NCBI GenBank assembly: GCA_964017195.1
Contig: OZ024891.1
Location: 10,329,182-10,393,181, forward strand
Length of the DNA: 64,000 nt
Source of the DNA: Siderastrea radians
Lineage: Eukaryota > Cnidaria > Anthozoa > Scleractinia > Rhizangiidae
Reading direction: 5' to 3'
Shown: piece by piece, positions 48,262 through 59,352 of the stretch
Position numbering within the stretch: the stretch's first letter is position 1
Layout of the letters: the number at the start of each line of letters is the position of its first letter
Program-made: the position numbers and the translations under genes
Notes under the pieces: model-generated
Database searches by the model: none
The model's input: only the letters and a program-made list of their open reading frames with translations
Told to the model about the DNA's origin: nothing

Positions 48262-48432
48262 AATTCTATTTTGGCATTGTCTGTGTTATCTCGTCCTAAA
48301 GTAGAACTTGTCCGATCAACTCCATTTCCTTCTCGTTCTCTATTAAATAGGTAATTACAATTTAAATCACCAACAAGGACAATTTCTTCATCTTTAGAAT
48401 CCTTTCTAAGTAAAATCTCTTCAATGTTATTA
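48262..48432 (-). mobile_element. LINE fragment, piece 1 of a split copy
   Basis: It matches about 3193-3350 nearly base for base (GTCTGTGTTA(A/T)CTCGTC; CACCAACAAGGACAATTTCT). The match stops at TTAAAG, exactly where the piece at 54168 takes up in the intact arrangement at 3350. Confidence 0.75.
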
Positions 48433-49534
48433 AAGTGCCCATGAAGTAAAAACTAAGTTAAGCTTATATGAAAGGCCTCCCACAATGAAAAACAAAATGA
48501 TGTATTCTCTCTTGTAATATCTTTTCTCATTCTAGAAATATTCAAGTTAAAAGAAAATAAGTGATGGCGTCATCAGTGGTTACAGTGTGAAGACAGATTA
48601 CCAAATCACGAATATCTCTGGAAATATAGAGGCATTGTAACTAAAGCTTGGTACCAGTTATGTACCTTAGGAAAGACACACATTAATGCAAATGGCGATG
48701 TTGCCTTGACAATGGTTTAGCTTCCAGGCCTCTTTCTTGCAAGAATGACATTTGCCCTTTTAAGGCTTTTCAAACATCGTCCACTTTAGCTTCTTAATTG
48801 TTTATGAGGAAACTAAGCGCCATATGGGCATAATGAGTGTTTAGGACAGGTCTTTCTTTCACTTGATATAGAGTCACAAATGGTAATTTTTAGTTGAAAG
48901 TTGAAAGAGACTGGAACCAAGAACAACAACGCTATATATCTCACCCTGTGTCTGTCGTATGGCACAATATCAGTTTCTAAGATGTTCTTCATTTTGTGAT
49001 TTGTCTCAATGCTGTTACCACTTATGACGTCACCAATTTCTAATTTGCGTAATACAAAAACTTAAAAAGTCACATTGACGCGACAAGATTACCCCGCGCG
49101 GTGGTCCGCTGTTGACATCCTCCATTTAAATATTTGCTCGCGTTCTATAGCTCCAAGGAAGCTACAACTTAAATTTCTTGACGAAAAGGGTCTATAGATC
49201 ACACTCCGTGATGCGAAACAAAATATGAATCACTGGACTGATTTGGCGAAACATCACGTCGGACATTTGCCGACAAGAGAGAACTTGTTAGGGGGGTACC
49301 TAAGTCCTCCGTCTGAATTTCAAAACTAGTAATGTCGCAATTTCAGAACGTTCCAGCGTCGCCCGTCGGAATCTCGTAACTTGACCTCCTTTCTTTCCCA
49401 TTGACACTTGTCATTGCCTTTTGAATATGACATCCCATGCGCAACAACGCCGAATTAACAATGAACACGAGAAAATTTCGCCTATATTCCTGGCACCTAG
49501 CGTATTACAAGAAGAACAATGTAGTACAGAAGTT

Positions 49535-50433
49535 TTAACTCTCAGTCAATTCAGTGTCTTGTAAAGCTAGCTGTAGGGAAAATTTAAAAAAAAAAGAGAA
49601 AAACAACTTCTGAATGTTATATGCTAAAGGTCCAAGCGATTTGGACGAATAACTGGTCTCCCGGATGCGGTGCGTAAAAGCATTCCGCCAAAGACCACGT
49701 CTGCAGCCGCTGTCATCTTCAGAATCTTGATCACTGTCCTCATCACAACTCTCTACTCCTCTCTCGGGCAGAAGGTCTTCGATGTCATTTTGATATCTGA
49801 GAAATGTCTCGTACGATGCCTCACTCAGTTTGAGAACATTTGTCTCTCTCTGGAAATGCCCTTCCTCTACTTTGCCTACTATGCCATCTCGATGGATGCT
49901 TACTCTTTCATGTAATCTAAACAGAAGACAGTCTTCAAATGAAGGAGCGAATAATTGAATTTGACAAAGAGAATTAAGTTCTTTGTCGCTGACGTCGGTT
50001 AGAATACTTCCTACAAAGAAGGGTCCTCTAAGCGGGAATCCACGAATATGATCGCATTTCACTACCACCACACCATTAGCTTCAAATAAACATGCCCCGC
50101 CGCTAACTTGCTGCATCTCTATGACCTCTGTATGTGTAACTGTGATTTCGTTTGTGGCGGAAAAATCCAGAGGTCTTGGAAGAGGACCGGTGTCGTGTAT
50201 GCGTACAGTGGAAGCGTCCCCACCTGCGTCCCCACGTTGTCTTTTGTACTTTGGTTACGAACGCTCAGCTGGCGGACTGGTTTTCCAAAGTTGTCTCGCC
50301 AGTCCCTCATCATCTTTTGATCCTCTTTGCTCATCTCCACGGAGGCTGGATAAGGTATTGATGGCAAGTCTCGGAACTCACAGTGAACTCTCGGGTGCTT
50401 CATAGTACGAGTGTGGCGTAGTGTAGTACACAA
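49535..50433 (-). pseudogene. Unrecognised protein, C-terminal part (frames broken)
   Basis: Two overlapping minus-strand frames. The upstream one (from about 50405) has VHCEFRDLPSIPYPASVEMS and MMRDWRDNFGKPVRQLSVRN. The downstream one (from 50116) has CLFEANGVVVVKCDHIRGFP, FVGSILTDV and IQLFAPSFEDCLLFRLHERV, ending in an acidic patch (ESCDEDSDQDSEDDSG). Composition is that of a real protein. The change of frame near 50230 suggests one indel. I do not name the family. It reads on from the 51747-52113 segment once the inserted element is set aside. Confidence 0.5.
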
Positions 50434-50449
50434 AGCCAGTGTTCGTTAA

Positions 50450-51746
50450 CCCTATTTCGCCTGGGTTTTTTTTGAGTTTCTGAGCCTGGGGGGGGGGGGG
50501 TTGCCCCCGTATAGATCTCGAAAAGTATTAACGCTCTTGTAATGAAACTTGGCACGTTTTTAGTACGTCATTAGCTTAACAGATTGTTATTATGACGTGT
50601 CAATTATGACGTGTCATGACGTCATAATGGCGTCACAAACCCGCCATTTTGAATTTGAGGCCGCCATCTTGGATCCTGAGCTGGCAGTCATACAGTTAAC
50701 AATGACGACCTCGAAAAATATGTGAATTTGTTCTAGGAAACATACTTAACCAAAACCACAGGCAGCCCAGATGCGTTGTAAGTGGAGTTCATTTAAAAAT
50801 AGAAAAGGGTGAAAATATATGTAATAGCACGAAATAAATCTTGTTTACTTCTGATTATTGTGTCCTGTTTAATTAATTTCCGGTTAATCTTGTACCGCTC
50901 TCTTAAATTACGCAATCGCTAAGCGTCGCTGCTTATATAACCCGTTAAGCCTAAGGTTTGCAGAGATTTATTACAGACTAACCGGTGATAAAAGAATCGA
51001 GATATCTTGAAATAAATCGTGCCTACCTTCAGCTCAATGTTCCCCTGTTCGTCCTGGCTGGTTTAAATGACATTTTGTGGCTTTTTTCAATTGGAGGTGA
51101 AAAAAGCCACAAAATATCATTTAAACCAGCCAGGACGAACAGGGGAACACTGAGCTGAAGGTAGGCACGATTTATTTCAAGATATCTCGATTCTTTTATC
51201 ACCGGCTAGTCTGTAATAAATCTCTGCAAACCTTAGGCTTAACGGGTTATATAAGCAGCGACGCTAACAAGCGATTGCGTAATTTAAGAGATCGGTGCAA
51301 GATTAACCGGAAATTAATTAAACAGGACACAATAATCAGAAGTAAACAAGATTTATTTCGTGAAGTAAAGATTTGTTTCGTGCTATTACATATATTTTCA
51401 CCCTTTTCTATTTTTAAATGAACTCCACTTAAAACGCGTCTGGGCTGCCTGTGTCAAAACAAGCACCAAAAAGCAAAGAATTATCTTTTTCTTATAAACG
51501 AAGGGTAAAAAACTGAAAAAAGACTGAAAAACGACAGAAAATAGTCAAAATACATACACTCCTGAGAAGACGGTTGCTATGGAAACGTCAATCACTATAG
51601 ACATGTCATTGACACAGGAAAATTTTCCCTGATAAATTTTAGGAAAAGTCACGAGATTTGGTGATTATTCGGCAAGCCGTTTAAAAGTTATAGTTCGTTA
51701 AAGTCAGCGCGGGCACAATGTGCCCCCCCCCCCAGGATAAATAGGG
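50450..51746. mobile_element. CCCTATT-type TTAA element with 0.7-kb internal palindrome
   Basis: TTAA at 50446-50449 and 51747-51750. The ends CCCTATTTCGCCTGGG and CCAGGATAAATAGGG form the inverted termini. CCC-type ends at TTAA recall piggyBac-like MITEs, though no transposase is encoded. The middle (50757-51452) is a near-perfect inverted repeat. Relatives are at 20798, 26253 and 30765. Confidence 0.85.
50757..51452. repeat. Long inverted repeat, arms 333 and 355 bp, 8-nt loop
   Basis: The left arm ends GTGGCTTTTTTCA at 51089 and the right arm begins TGAAAAAAGCCAC at 51098. The arms match almost base for base out to GGCAGCCCAGA/TCTGGGCTGCC. The right arm carries an extra unit of about 22 bp (GAAGTAAAGATTTGTTTCGT, a partial duplication of ATTTATTTCGT). 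Confidence 0.95.
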
Positions 51747-52113
51747 TTAACTGCTTTAGGGACTCGCGAATAGTGGGGACAAAGAGGTAAGCAAACTCTA
51801 AGACGGTGAGCATGTCATTTCTTGAGTGCATCTGACTGTAGAAGTTCTCCACCACAAGAGTCAAGGGAATTGGTGGAGCTTTTGCGACAACAATAGTTTC
51901 TGCAACACCAAGAAACACCCGTGCTCTTTGATGCCGCTCATAAAGAGATGCATTGAAAATCGAAGACAAGAAGTATACATCTCTCGCAAATCTGTTGTCA
52001 ATTAGCCTGCTCCAGGCTCCACGATAGTATGTGGGATGACTAAGATCTAAGCTGTCTAAGAGCCTGGAACAGGCTTGTTGTAAACATTGCAAAATTGTCA
52101 AAAAATGATTCAT
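51747..52113 (-). pseudogene. Unrecognised protein, upstream part, interrupted by TTAA element
   Basis: ATG at 52113, which may be an internal Met after acceptor GTGACCAG. The translation includes FLTILQCLQQACSRLLDSLD, YYRGAWSRLIDNRFARDVYF and ERHQRARVFLGVAETIVVAK. The frame reaches CTAAAGCAGTTA at the element junction. The bases left of the element (CGAACACTGGCTTTGTGTAC) continue the same frame for about 20 codons. I do not recognise the family; a transposon-borne or repeated coral gene is possible. Confidence 0.5.
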
Positions 52114-54167
52114 TTCTGGTCACTGACAGATGTCACTGATGGTAGTGATAGAAATACGAAGCCGGCACTGATAATGTCCATAATAAAAATTACCTATGTC
52201 TCTAAGTAATTACCTCGCCTTTGTTTACTCTGTTTTTTCTTAACAGACCTTTACAAAATAAACTTTGAACAGCGCAGCCTGTTCTGGTTTTTAATAAAAA
52301 CAATTATTGAGTCACTATTGTACTCAGGACCGTACCAGCCTGCCCTTGTAGGACTTGTAGGTCCTTGTATATAGAGACAAGACAGACAGTGGTCAATTAA
52401 AACTTTTAGTTTTTTCTTTAAATTTGATGATCTCTGATAGGCACTCGCCTAGTTTCTCTTTCCTTTGGGACTTCTCCTTTTTGTGATTTTTGTGTTTTTC
52501 CGACCTGTATCACCTTTGTGACCTTTGTGTTTCCCCTTGTGTTTCCCCATCCTCTAATTTTTTTTCTCTCAAGAATGATTGACCTTGCGACCTCTGTGAA
52601 ATCGATGGCAATCGAGACGACGAGAAAGACGGAGAACCTGGAAACCTGACCTGTCTGACCTGACAAAGACCTGATGTCATATGACTCATATGAGCACGTG
52701 GGATCGAAGTTCATAGTTTTACACTTGATGTACGTGATCATATGTCAGACATGTGAAATTGATTTTTTTTGTGTGTAAAAATAGTAAAGCGTACGCAAGT
52801 CACGCAAACGCTTTTGAATCTTCGCAGTCGCTGCCGGCTTAGGTTATTATTCATGTCGCTTTCGCTAATTCATCAGAGAAGTATGTCGTTCGTCGCTTAT
52901 CCGTAGCTATCATGTCGGCGTTTCAAGGCCATGTCGCTTGTCGGAATTTACCCCTAACAGGGCCTCACAAGAGGATTTATTAGATTAGTTCCTATTGTTT
53001 TCGGAGGGACAAATATGTCATTTAGCGTGCAAAATAAGGTCAGCTAGCATTTTCGGAGAGCCATCAGCAGCTCGGAAATTCGCGGATAGCATTCTGTTTC
53101 CTAAAATTTTCTGCGGCCTAAATATTCAGCAAAATCCGAACAGATCAATCTGGATTAGCTTACACAAATATGCCTTTAAAAACCTCTGAAACAATCTTAG
53201 AAAGCAGGAAATGATATTTCAAGTAATTTGCTAAAATTTTCTCGTTGGGTGTTGGCCCTGATTGATGTGAACCACAAAATCCTGCAACAGAATTAAAAAC
53301 AATAAGCCAGGCGCGGCGTTACAAACATCAGCAGGGAAACTCGTGACGCTGCAGTGAATATTTCAGATCCTTTATTGTCGCAAATATAAACATGAGAGAC
53401 AGAAAAACCTATAAATTTCCTAAACGAGCCAAATTCAACGTACCTATTATGCCAAGAGCGGCATAAAAACCAAGAAACGGTCAGAAGTCAAACAAACGGC
53501 GAATAACAAACGACAAAGCCACAAGAATCCACCAGTTATGACCTCGCGATGACCTCGCGAATGCGACTCCTACCGGTAAGTTGTAGCGGCTCAATTCAGT
53601 CAACATTTAAAAATCCTCCAAACTAAACCCGCTACAAAAACACAAAAAGCAAAATTGGTCAAAAGACCAAGATAAGGCGCAGCGTACAAATACATGAAGT
53701 ACTGAGAAGTCGTGCAGGCCATCCAACCCATTTTGTAGCTGTGTCGGTTGAATACAGACACTATCCCTTCAGTCGTTTCCACGTCTCGTGGATTGCTTTC
53801 TTGATAGACATCGATAATCTGCTATGCTGGTTTCATTTCTTCTTTTTCCTTTCGCGATTTTCCGAGCTTTTACGGAAGCTGGTGGGAGAAAAAAGCCTTC
53901 GACCGGCACTACTGCGCTTCCCTCCTCTCGGTCCTCCATCCAAAGGCATTGAAAACAATGCCAAAAAAATTGCAATTTAACCGGAAACTATGTATCATTA
54001 ATCTATAGTTCTGCGAAGGTTTACGGCAATATCGGACTTAACTGAGCACGATGCAAACGGATTTTAAAGGTTGGATATAACTTATCGCGTCTTTTGAATT
54101 TGCGACATCCTGTCAGAAAATCAAAGTGTGGAGCATGCGCAGTAAAAGGATTGTGGTCCTTTTTAAA
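52114..54167. other. Unassigned region upstream of the unrecognised gene
   Basis: The minus strand near 53948-53835 has a basic open stretch (MPLDGGPRGGKRSSAGRR…) that could be the 5' part of the same broken gene, followed by short frames with stops. No domain recognised. Confidence 0.3.
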
Positions 54168-54425
54168 AAGAAGGAACGATCAGAATTGCGGGAGGCCTGT
54201 AGCAAGTAAAACGGCTTACCACTGGTTTCCGAATTTCAACGCAGATAAGCTCGATAATTTCGATATCTAAATCTTGACGGATCTAATAATTGAACATGGA
54301 CCTAACTGTAAATAGCAACACCAACACCGTGACGGTTTCTATCTTTTCGCAGTAAATCGTTACTATCACCATTACATAGTGCATCATTTAGCTTATTATC
54401 GAGTCGTGTTTTATTAAGAGCAAGG
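54168..54425 (-). mobile_element. LINE endonuclease fragment, piece 2 of a split copy
   Basis: Matches about 3353-3605 (AAGGAACGATCAGAATT(A/G)CG; TCGAGTCGTGTTTTATTAAG). It begins at the base where the piece at 48262-48432 ends and lies 3' of gene D, as the intact fragment lies 3' of gene A. Confidence 0.75.
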
Positions 54426-54898
54426 AAATTATTCGAAGTTTTTCAAAACCGTTAGGAACACTGTTATGCAAAACAATATTAAACCTCTGTTGATCAGCAA
54501 AGAGTGACATGGAGTGGTGGTCTTGTCGGGTCTAGAACTAAACTTGACTTCAGAAGAATTACTAGTAGGCTGTCTCGAAAATATCCTTATTAGAGATATT
54601 ACAGATAACTGAAGAGATATTTTTTTACTAAGAGTGCCGTGCCCTTTCTGTTCAAGTGAGCACCTTCATCGTTTAAGTGTAAATGATTTGACTGGATGTT
54701 TGAATGAAAGATAAGGAATGTTAGCGAGAAGACGAACTCAACAAATTGTTTACCTGCCTGACTTTGTTGTTAAGTGAAGAATCAAGGCAACCAAACAAAC
54801 CAGAACCTTTTTTGGTAAAATGTGGTTTAGCCATTTGCACCTTGCAGGTCAAGTACCATAGTAATTAAACAATACTGTAAAATAAAACAATGCCGATG

Positions 54899-54904
54899 TT
54901 TATT
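54899..54904 (-). terminator. Polyadenylation signal AATAAA of gene D
   Basis: Same hexamer and spacing as gene A (4140-4145). Confidence 0.6.
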
Positions 54905-55013
54905 TTTTCAAGCTTCAGTGTGTTCAGCTTTCTCAGCTTTACTATCATGATACTTTAAACTTAACATAGTATGACAAATTGAGACTTCAGGCATACCACA
55001 GGGCTCATTCTTC

Positions 55014-55435
55014 CTACAAATGACCAAAAAGAAATTTGCAGTACACATCAATGTTATCCTTGGAAGCTTCAATATTCTCCTTGCCATCGCGAGTAACTCG
55101 ACTAAGGTACTTTCCATTGTTTGCCTGAAACACGACACTGCCATCGGGCTGATTGTAGACTTTGAAGCGGCAGGACACGTCTGGCTTCAACTTAGAGGCT
55201 TCAATAGGGTTAATACCTGGTCCACGGTTTATTCTGGACAGATATTTCCCGTTATCTGCCTGCAACAATAAAGTGCTATCGGGCTGACTGTGGACTGCAA
55301 AATAACAGTGCACATCTGGGGTCGCCTTGTTGGTCTCTATAGGGTCATATCCGGACCCACGATTTATTCTGGACAGATATTTCCCGTTGTCGGCCTTTAG
55401 CAGCAGCTGCTTTCCATCTATGCAGCACATTTCAC
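55014..55435 (-). CDS. Gene D, last exon: three-repeat beta-trefoil (agglutinin/fascin-like) domain
   Basis: This 422-bp exon is identical in length to gene A's last exon. Three repeats carry ADNGKYLSRINRG (twice) and ANNGKYLSRV, with DV(H/S/Y)C at the repeat ends. The repeats are more regular than in gene A. The acceptor GTTGTTGCAG/GTGAAATG enters in phase 1, compatible with the EGF-like exon at 57399-57495. The stop is at 55014-55016. The intronic bases just upstream also spell a signal-peptide-like frame (see findings), so a stand-alone secreted trefoil is an alternative. Confidence 0.8.
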
Positions 55436-55499
55436 CTGCAACAACGACAGAAAAAAGACAAACACTGTCAGGGCGACACTCAGCTTCATGGTGGACGAT

Positions 55500-57398
55500 T
55501 CATCTTTCACCTGCACAGCGACCCAGCGGGGAAGAGACAGACAGACGGACATTTTATTTATACACGGAATTTCTTCAATTTACAAAAATTCTTTCGAAGA
55601 AAACTGTGTGTAACACTTACAACACAAAATACCGATTAATTAATTCTATACATGTGTATGTTCAGCCACTTAAATCTAATATATAGATAGGCTAACCTAA
55701 CAGCACAGCTCTTCAAAACCCCTGCTGTAAGGAATACTGGATTATTTTATAACTTGATACGTATTCTCTGAATAAAGTCCTAGATCAAATAACACCCAAG
55801 TGGTCGAGGACCTAGTCCTACGATTTTGGATAAAATAATAAGCAATTTATCACTGGCTTACCCTTAATTTGTATCTGTATGAATTGGCATAAAATAACAT
55901 TAAAGCAAGTCTAAAATTGGAATTAAAAAAGGTGCACGTTTAAACTCGAAATAAAAAAAGGTAGTGTCAATGAAATTTCAGTTTAGTTTTAGGCAATAAG
56001 ATGGCTAATTCAAGGCCAATCTTCACATTCACAGCTCAAATTAAAGTGCAAGTGCAGAAATAGAGTTATGTAATCGAGCTTTGTCAAGGCGTTTACTGGA
56101 TCTTTCAACCTGTACAATATTGGCGGGAGCTGGCTCCGATGGCATGTCGTATTTGAAGTGAGGTAACCCTTTCTACCGCGGGTATAGCAAGTGGTAAACA
56201 AGCACAAACCGTGTGCGCTGACTCGTTCGCGTCATTTTCGAGGGCGGGCGCAAGCCTTAAAATTTGAAAGGCCTTGAATCTCTTTTCGTCAGTAGTCTTC
56301 ACTGAAAAATAGCAGGTTAATGTCGGGATTTAAAACAAGTAAGAAGCAGGACTAAAAACTTTTTAGTTAACCGAAACTCTCTGAAAGCTTTCTCTGACTT
56401 AAAGAAAAACAATTGATTGTCAGCAACTGCGAAGCGTTCTGCGAAGCTTAAAGCATTTTAAATTCCACCTTGGGAGCCTGTTTTGCAACTGGTAAGTCAA
56501 AACGTGCTAAATAAAAAGGAGCTAAAACGAATCAAATTAACTTGCACAGACCGTGAAAACTAGCAATAAAAGAGCAATAAAAGAGTTTCTAGCAATTGCC
56601 TCATTAGTTTTTCATTAGTAACTATTCTCTTTATTGAAAGAATTCACAGCTGAATTGAGCTTCAAAATTGTTTATCTTTGACCGGCTTACATAAATTTTG
56701 TTCAAATAAAGCTTGAAATCCATCTCATGTGATGAATGACTATTACCTCCAAGTATTCATCCGGTATTAAATTCTGCCGTTGTTTCAACTGTGTGCTGTT
56801 ATTTGTGACATTTCAAATTGGTGACTGATCTAGTCTTTCAATGATAAATCCAACATGACGTTCCAAGCAAAAACACGCAAAAAGCTCAAAAAAGCTAGCA
56901 AAAAAAAAAATAATAAACTGTCATAACAGAGAAAAAAAAACGACGTACAAAATCCAGAAAGGACGATTCTTAAGATTTGTGGTTGCAAACAAGCTGAAAC
57001 AAGGAATGGCTTAATTTAAATCTTACCTCAGTTGTTATTTATTATTTACAACATGTAACAAGGAGTTACTTCTTAAGCAAAGTGGAAAGAAATTTGTTAG
57101 GCAACAAAGTGTAATTTCTTTTATAAAATTACTCTACCCATTATCATCTTATCAATATAAAAGTACAGTAGAACCCCGGTAACTCGAACTCAGATAACTC
57201 GAACTCAGATAACTGACGAGGTAAGTTTAACTTGTACTAAACTGTATACTGAAGTGCTGAAAAATCATTAACCTATCAATCATTAACATGGAAAATTGAA
57301 TATTCAATCGGCCCCGCTAACTCGAACTGTTTTTTGTTTCCCTTCAGAGTTCGAGTTATCGGGGTTCTACTGTGTAACTTTTCGCAACAATTCCTCAC
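55500..57398. other. Gene D intron, no other feature seen
   Basis: AT-rich with only short open frames. TAACTCGAACTCAGATAACT tandem words lie at about 57178-57215, with a matching inverse (AGTTCGAGTTATCGGGGTTC) near 57347-57367. These two form an inverted repeat about 170 bp apart. Confidence 0.45.
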
Positions 57399-57495
57399 CA
57401 GTGCACTTTTTTCCTGTGTAACCTGGGTGACAGTGGCCAGTCTTTGCGGTCGACACTTGTCCGTCGTGATGTCGGTTATTGTCAGTACAGGACAC
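57399..57495 (-). pseudogene. Gene D, degenerate EGF-like exon
   Basis: This 97-bp exon has acceptor AAAACACAG/GTGTCC and donor CACTG/GTGAGG, phase 0 in and phase 1 out, exactly as EGF exon 2 of genes A and B. The reading VSCTDNN…HHDGQ…GHCHPGYTGKKCT keeps the last EGF loop (C-x-P-G-Y-T-G-x-x-C) but lacks the middle cysteines. Adjacent frames contain KCR and SVDRKDW, so compensating indels are likely. It is either a decayed exon or poor sequence. Confidence 0.5.
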
Positions 57496-57671
57496 CTGTG
57501 TTTTGTTTTTAAAACGTGATATGAGAGACAAGAATAGAGCAGAATTTTAACTACCTGTCCTTGGAATTTCAATTTATTCCAGAGAGCTTTTGCTAGCAAA
57601 TTCTGGCTTCTTAACCACTGTAATTCCATCAATGTCGAACGCAGAACTCTCACAGTCAGGTGAGGGTCACT

Positions 57672-57712
57672 TTTCTTCTTCTTCTTCTTCTTCTTATTAT
57701 TATTATTATAGC
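57672..57712. repeat. (CTT)n-(ATT)n microsatellite
   Basis: TTCTTCTTC repeats run directly into ATTATT repeats. Confidence 0.95.
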
Positions 57713-57949
57713 AATACAAGACGTATATATGCTACCATCCTAAAAAGCATGCACAGGGCGCGAACGTAGCCTATGCAGCTAATTTTCGAGGGAGAAAAAA
57801 ACCTAACTTCTACTAAAATGAATAAAAAGCACCAATGCCGCTAAAATGTTCAAAGTCTCTTAACCTACTAAAATGCTTCAAATAAATACAAGCCTAGAAA
57901 CTTAAAATAATTCCTTTTAAAAATTGTCACGTTAAAATCTAAAAAATAT

Positions 57950-57960
57950 CTTATTATTAC

Positions 57961-58011
<51 letters not shown>

Positions 58012-58024
58012 TTATCATTATTAT
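57950..58024. repeat. (TTA)n microsatellite
   Basis: About 20 ATT units with a few ACT variants. It produces a poly-Asn reading on the minus strand, which is not a gene. Confidence 0.95.
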
Positions 58025-59056
58025 CTTTACAATGACTGAATGGATTGTGGTGCGCCGATTGGCTTCTTGGACAAATGAAGATGACGCAACATGCTGGAGA
58101 ACGCAAATACGTCTTGGCGGACGATAATTTGCCAAAAGTGTTATGCTCTCGGGTTCTTCAAATTTAAGTGACACGGCAATTCTGGAAGCATTCAACGAGG
58201 AGACAATCGTTAATCCGTGAAAATTAAGTTTTAATCGATGGAACTTGCCTGAGATCAACTCCAAGGCAAAAGGGAGATTATTGTTTGTGGTAGTTTGATA
58301 GCGAAAGCTTCTGAATGGCGGGAATCAGTAGAGGGTTTTCACAGGGGGCCATCAGTTGGAAGTACAAAAAATGAAACTCGTTTGCATAAAAACCCAACTT
58401 CTTTCCCAAAGGAGAAATTATTAAGCCCTATTTGCCTGCAAGTGAAATTTCTTTGTCAAAACTTGACAGTGAAACGACTCGCAATGGCGCTACCCCTTGT
58501 TTTCACTTCTTTGCTTGTTTGTTTGCTTGTTTGATCGTTGTCGCGGATCGCAAAAATTAAAGATAAAAATGACCACATTATGTACCATGTCGCTGTGTGT
58601 GGGTCTTTGTATTCTGTCAATTTCGATTCATTTGTCTTTGCCGCTAATTGACCCATAGTGAAAACAAGAGAAAAGAAAACACCTGCGTCTACTTTTTGAA
58701 AACATTGGCAAAATATTTTTGAGTGAAATACGCACCCTTTTGAGCCATAAGTAACAGGTGGTAAAGCCATAAATATTTTGGGGTAAAAATGTATTTTTTC
58801 ACATTTATTTAAAGTGAAAAAAAGCACAAACTTTTCACAAAAAATCGGAAAAGTGTTTAATTATAACATATTTTACATGTCTAGCATGAAAAGGTTTCAA
58901 TTTAGCCGTTTTTTGAAAATTTCTAATTTTGGATACAATCCAAGCGAGTAAGTCGCATTTAGAAACTGCACCAGTACACTGTTTTCAGTAAACTGCGGTT
59001 CAAAAGGCCAAAAGTCAAAAATTAAGCATAAACGTTCTATTTGGCTTAGAACGTAC

Positions 59057-59274
59057 CTTTACAGAGCCATAGTAGTTAGATCCTATCTTCTGCTTGAAAT
59101 CTTTTGGTTTCATCTGCCGGGTTTTGTTGTTCAGTTCACAAATAAGGTTTGCATTGGAGCCACTCGGATGAACATTAAAAGATTTGCAACTGTTGTTTCC
59201 AATGCACTTTAGTTGGCATTCAAACTCGTCAGCAACTGCACTCGTTTCCATCACATGGCCAACTAGGGCATGGT
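59057..59274 (-). CDS. Gene D, exon 2: PAN/apple domain
   Basis: This 218-bp exon has acceptor TCTGAACAG/ACCATG and donor GTAAAG/GTACGT, phase 1 in and phase 0 out. It encodes HALVGHVMETSAVADEFECQ, then CIGNNSCKSFNVHP…LICELNN and YYGSVK. This is a compact PAN domain with C-x3-C-x5-C spacing. Phase 0 after …SVK matches …SIK of genes A and B. Confidence 0.82.
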
Positions 59275-59352
59275 CTGTTCAGATACAAGAAAATGGATCA
59301 ATATTCATGTAGATAGTCTTTAAAGAGGGTAGATGGCATGGTTCATACTTAC

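Noticed and set aside
52418..52741. 107-codon minus-strand frame
   Set aside because: Charged low-complexity end, no domain, no conserved neighbour; probably chance.
57932..58264. Poly-Asn tailed ORF
   Set aside because: The tail is the (TTA)n microsatellite and the rest shows no domain or splice context.
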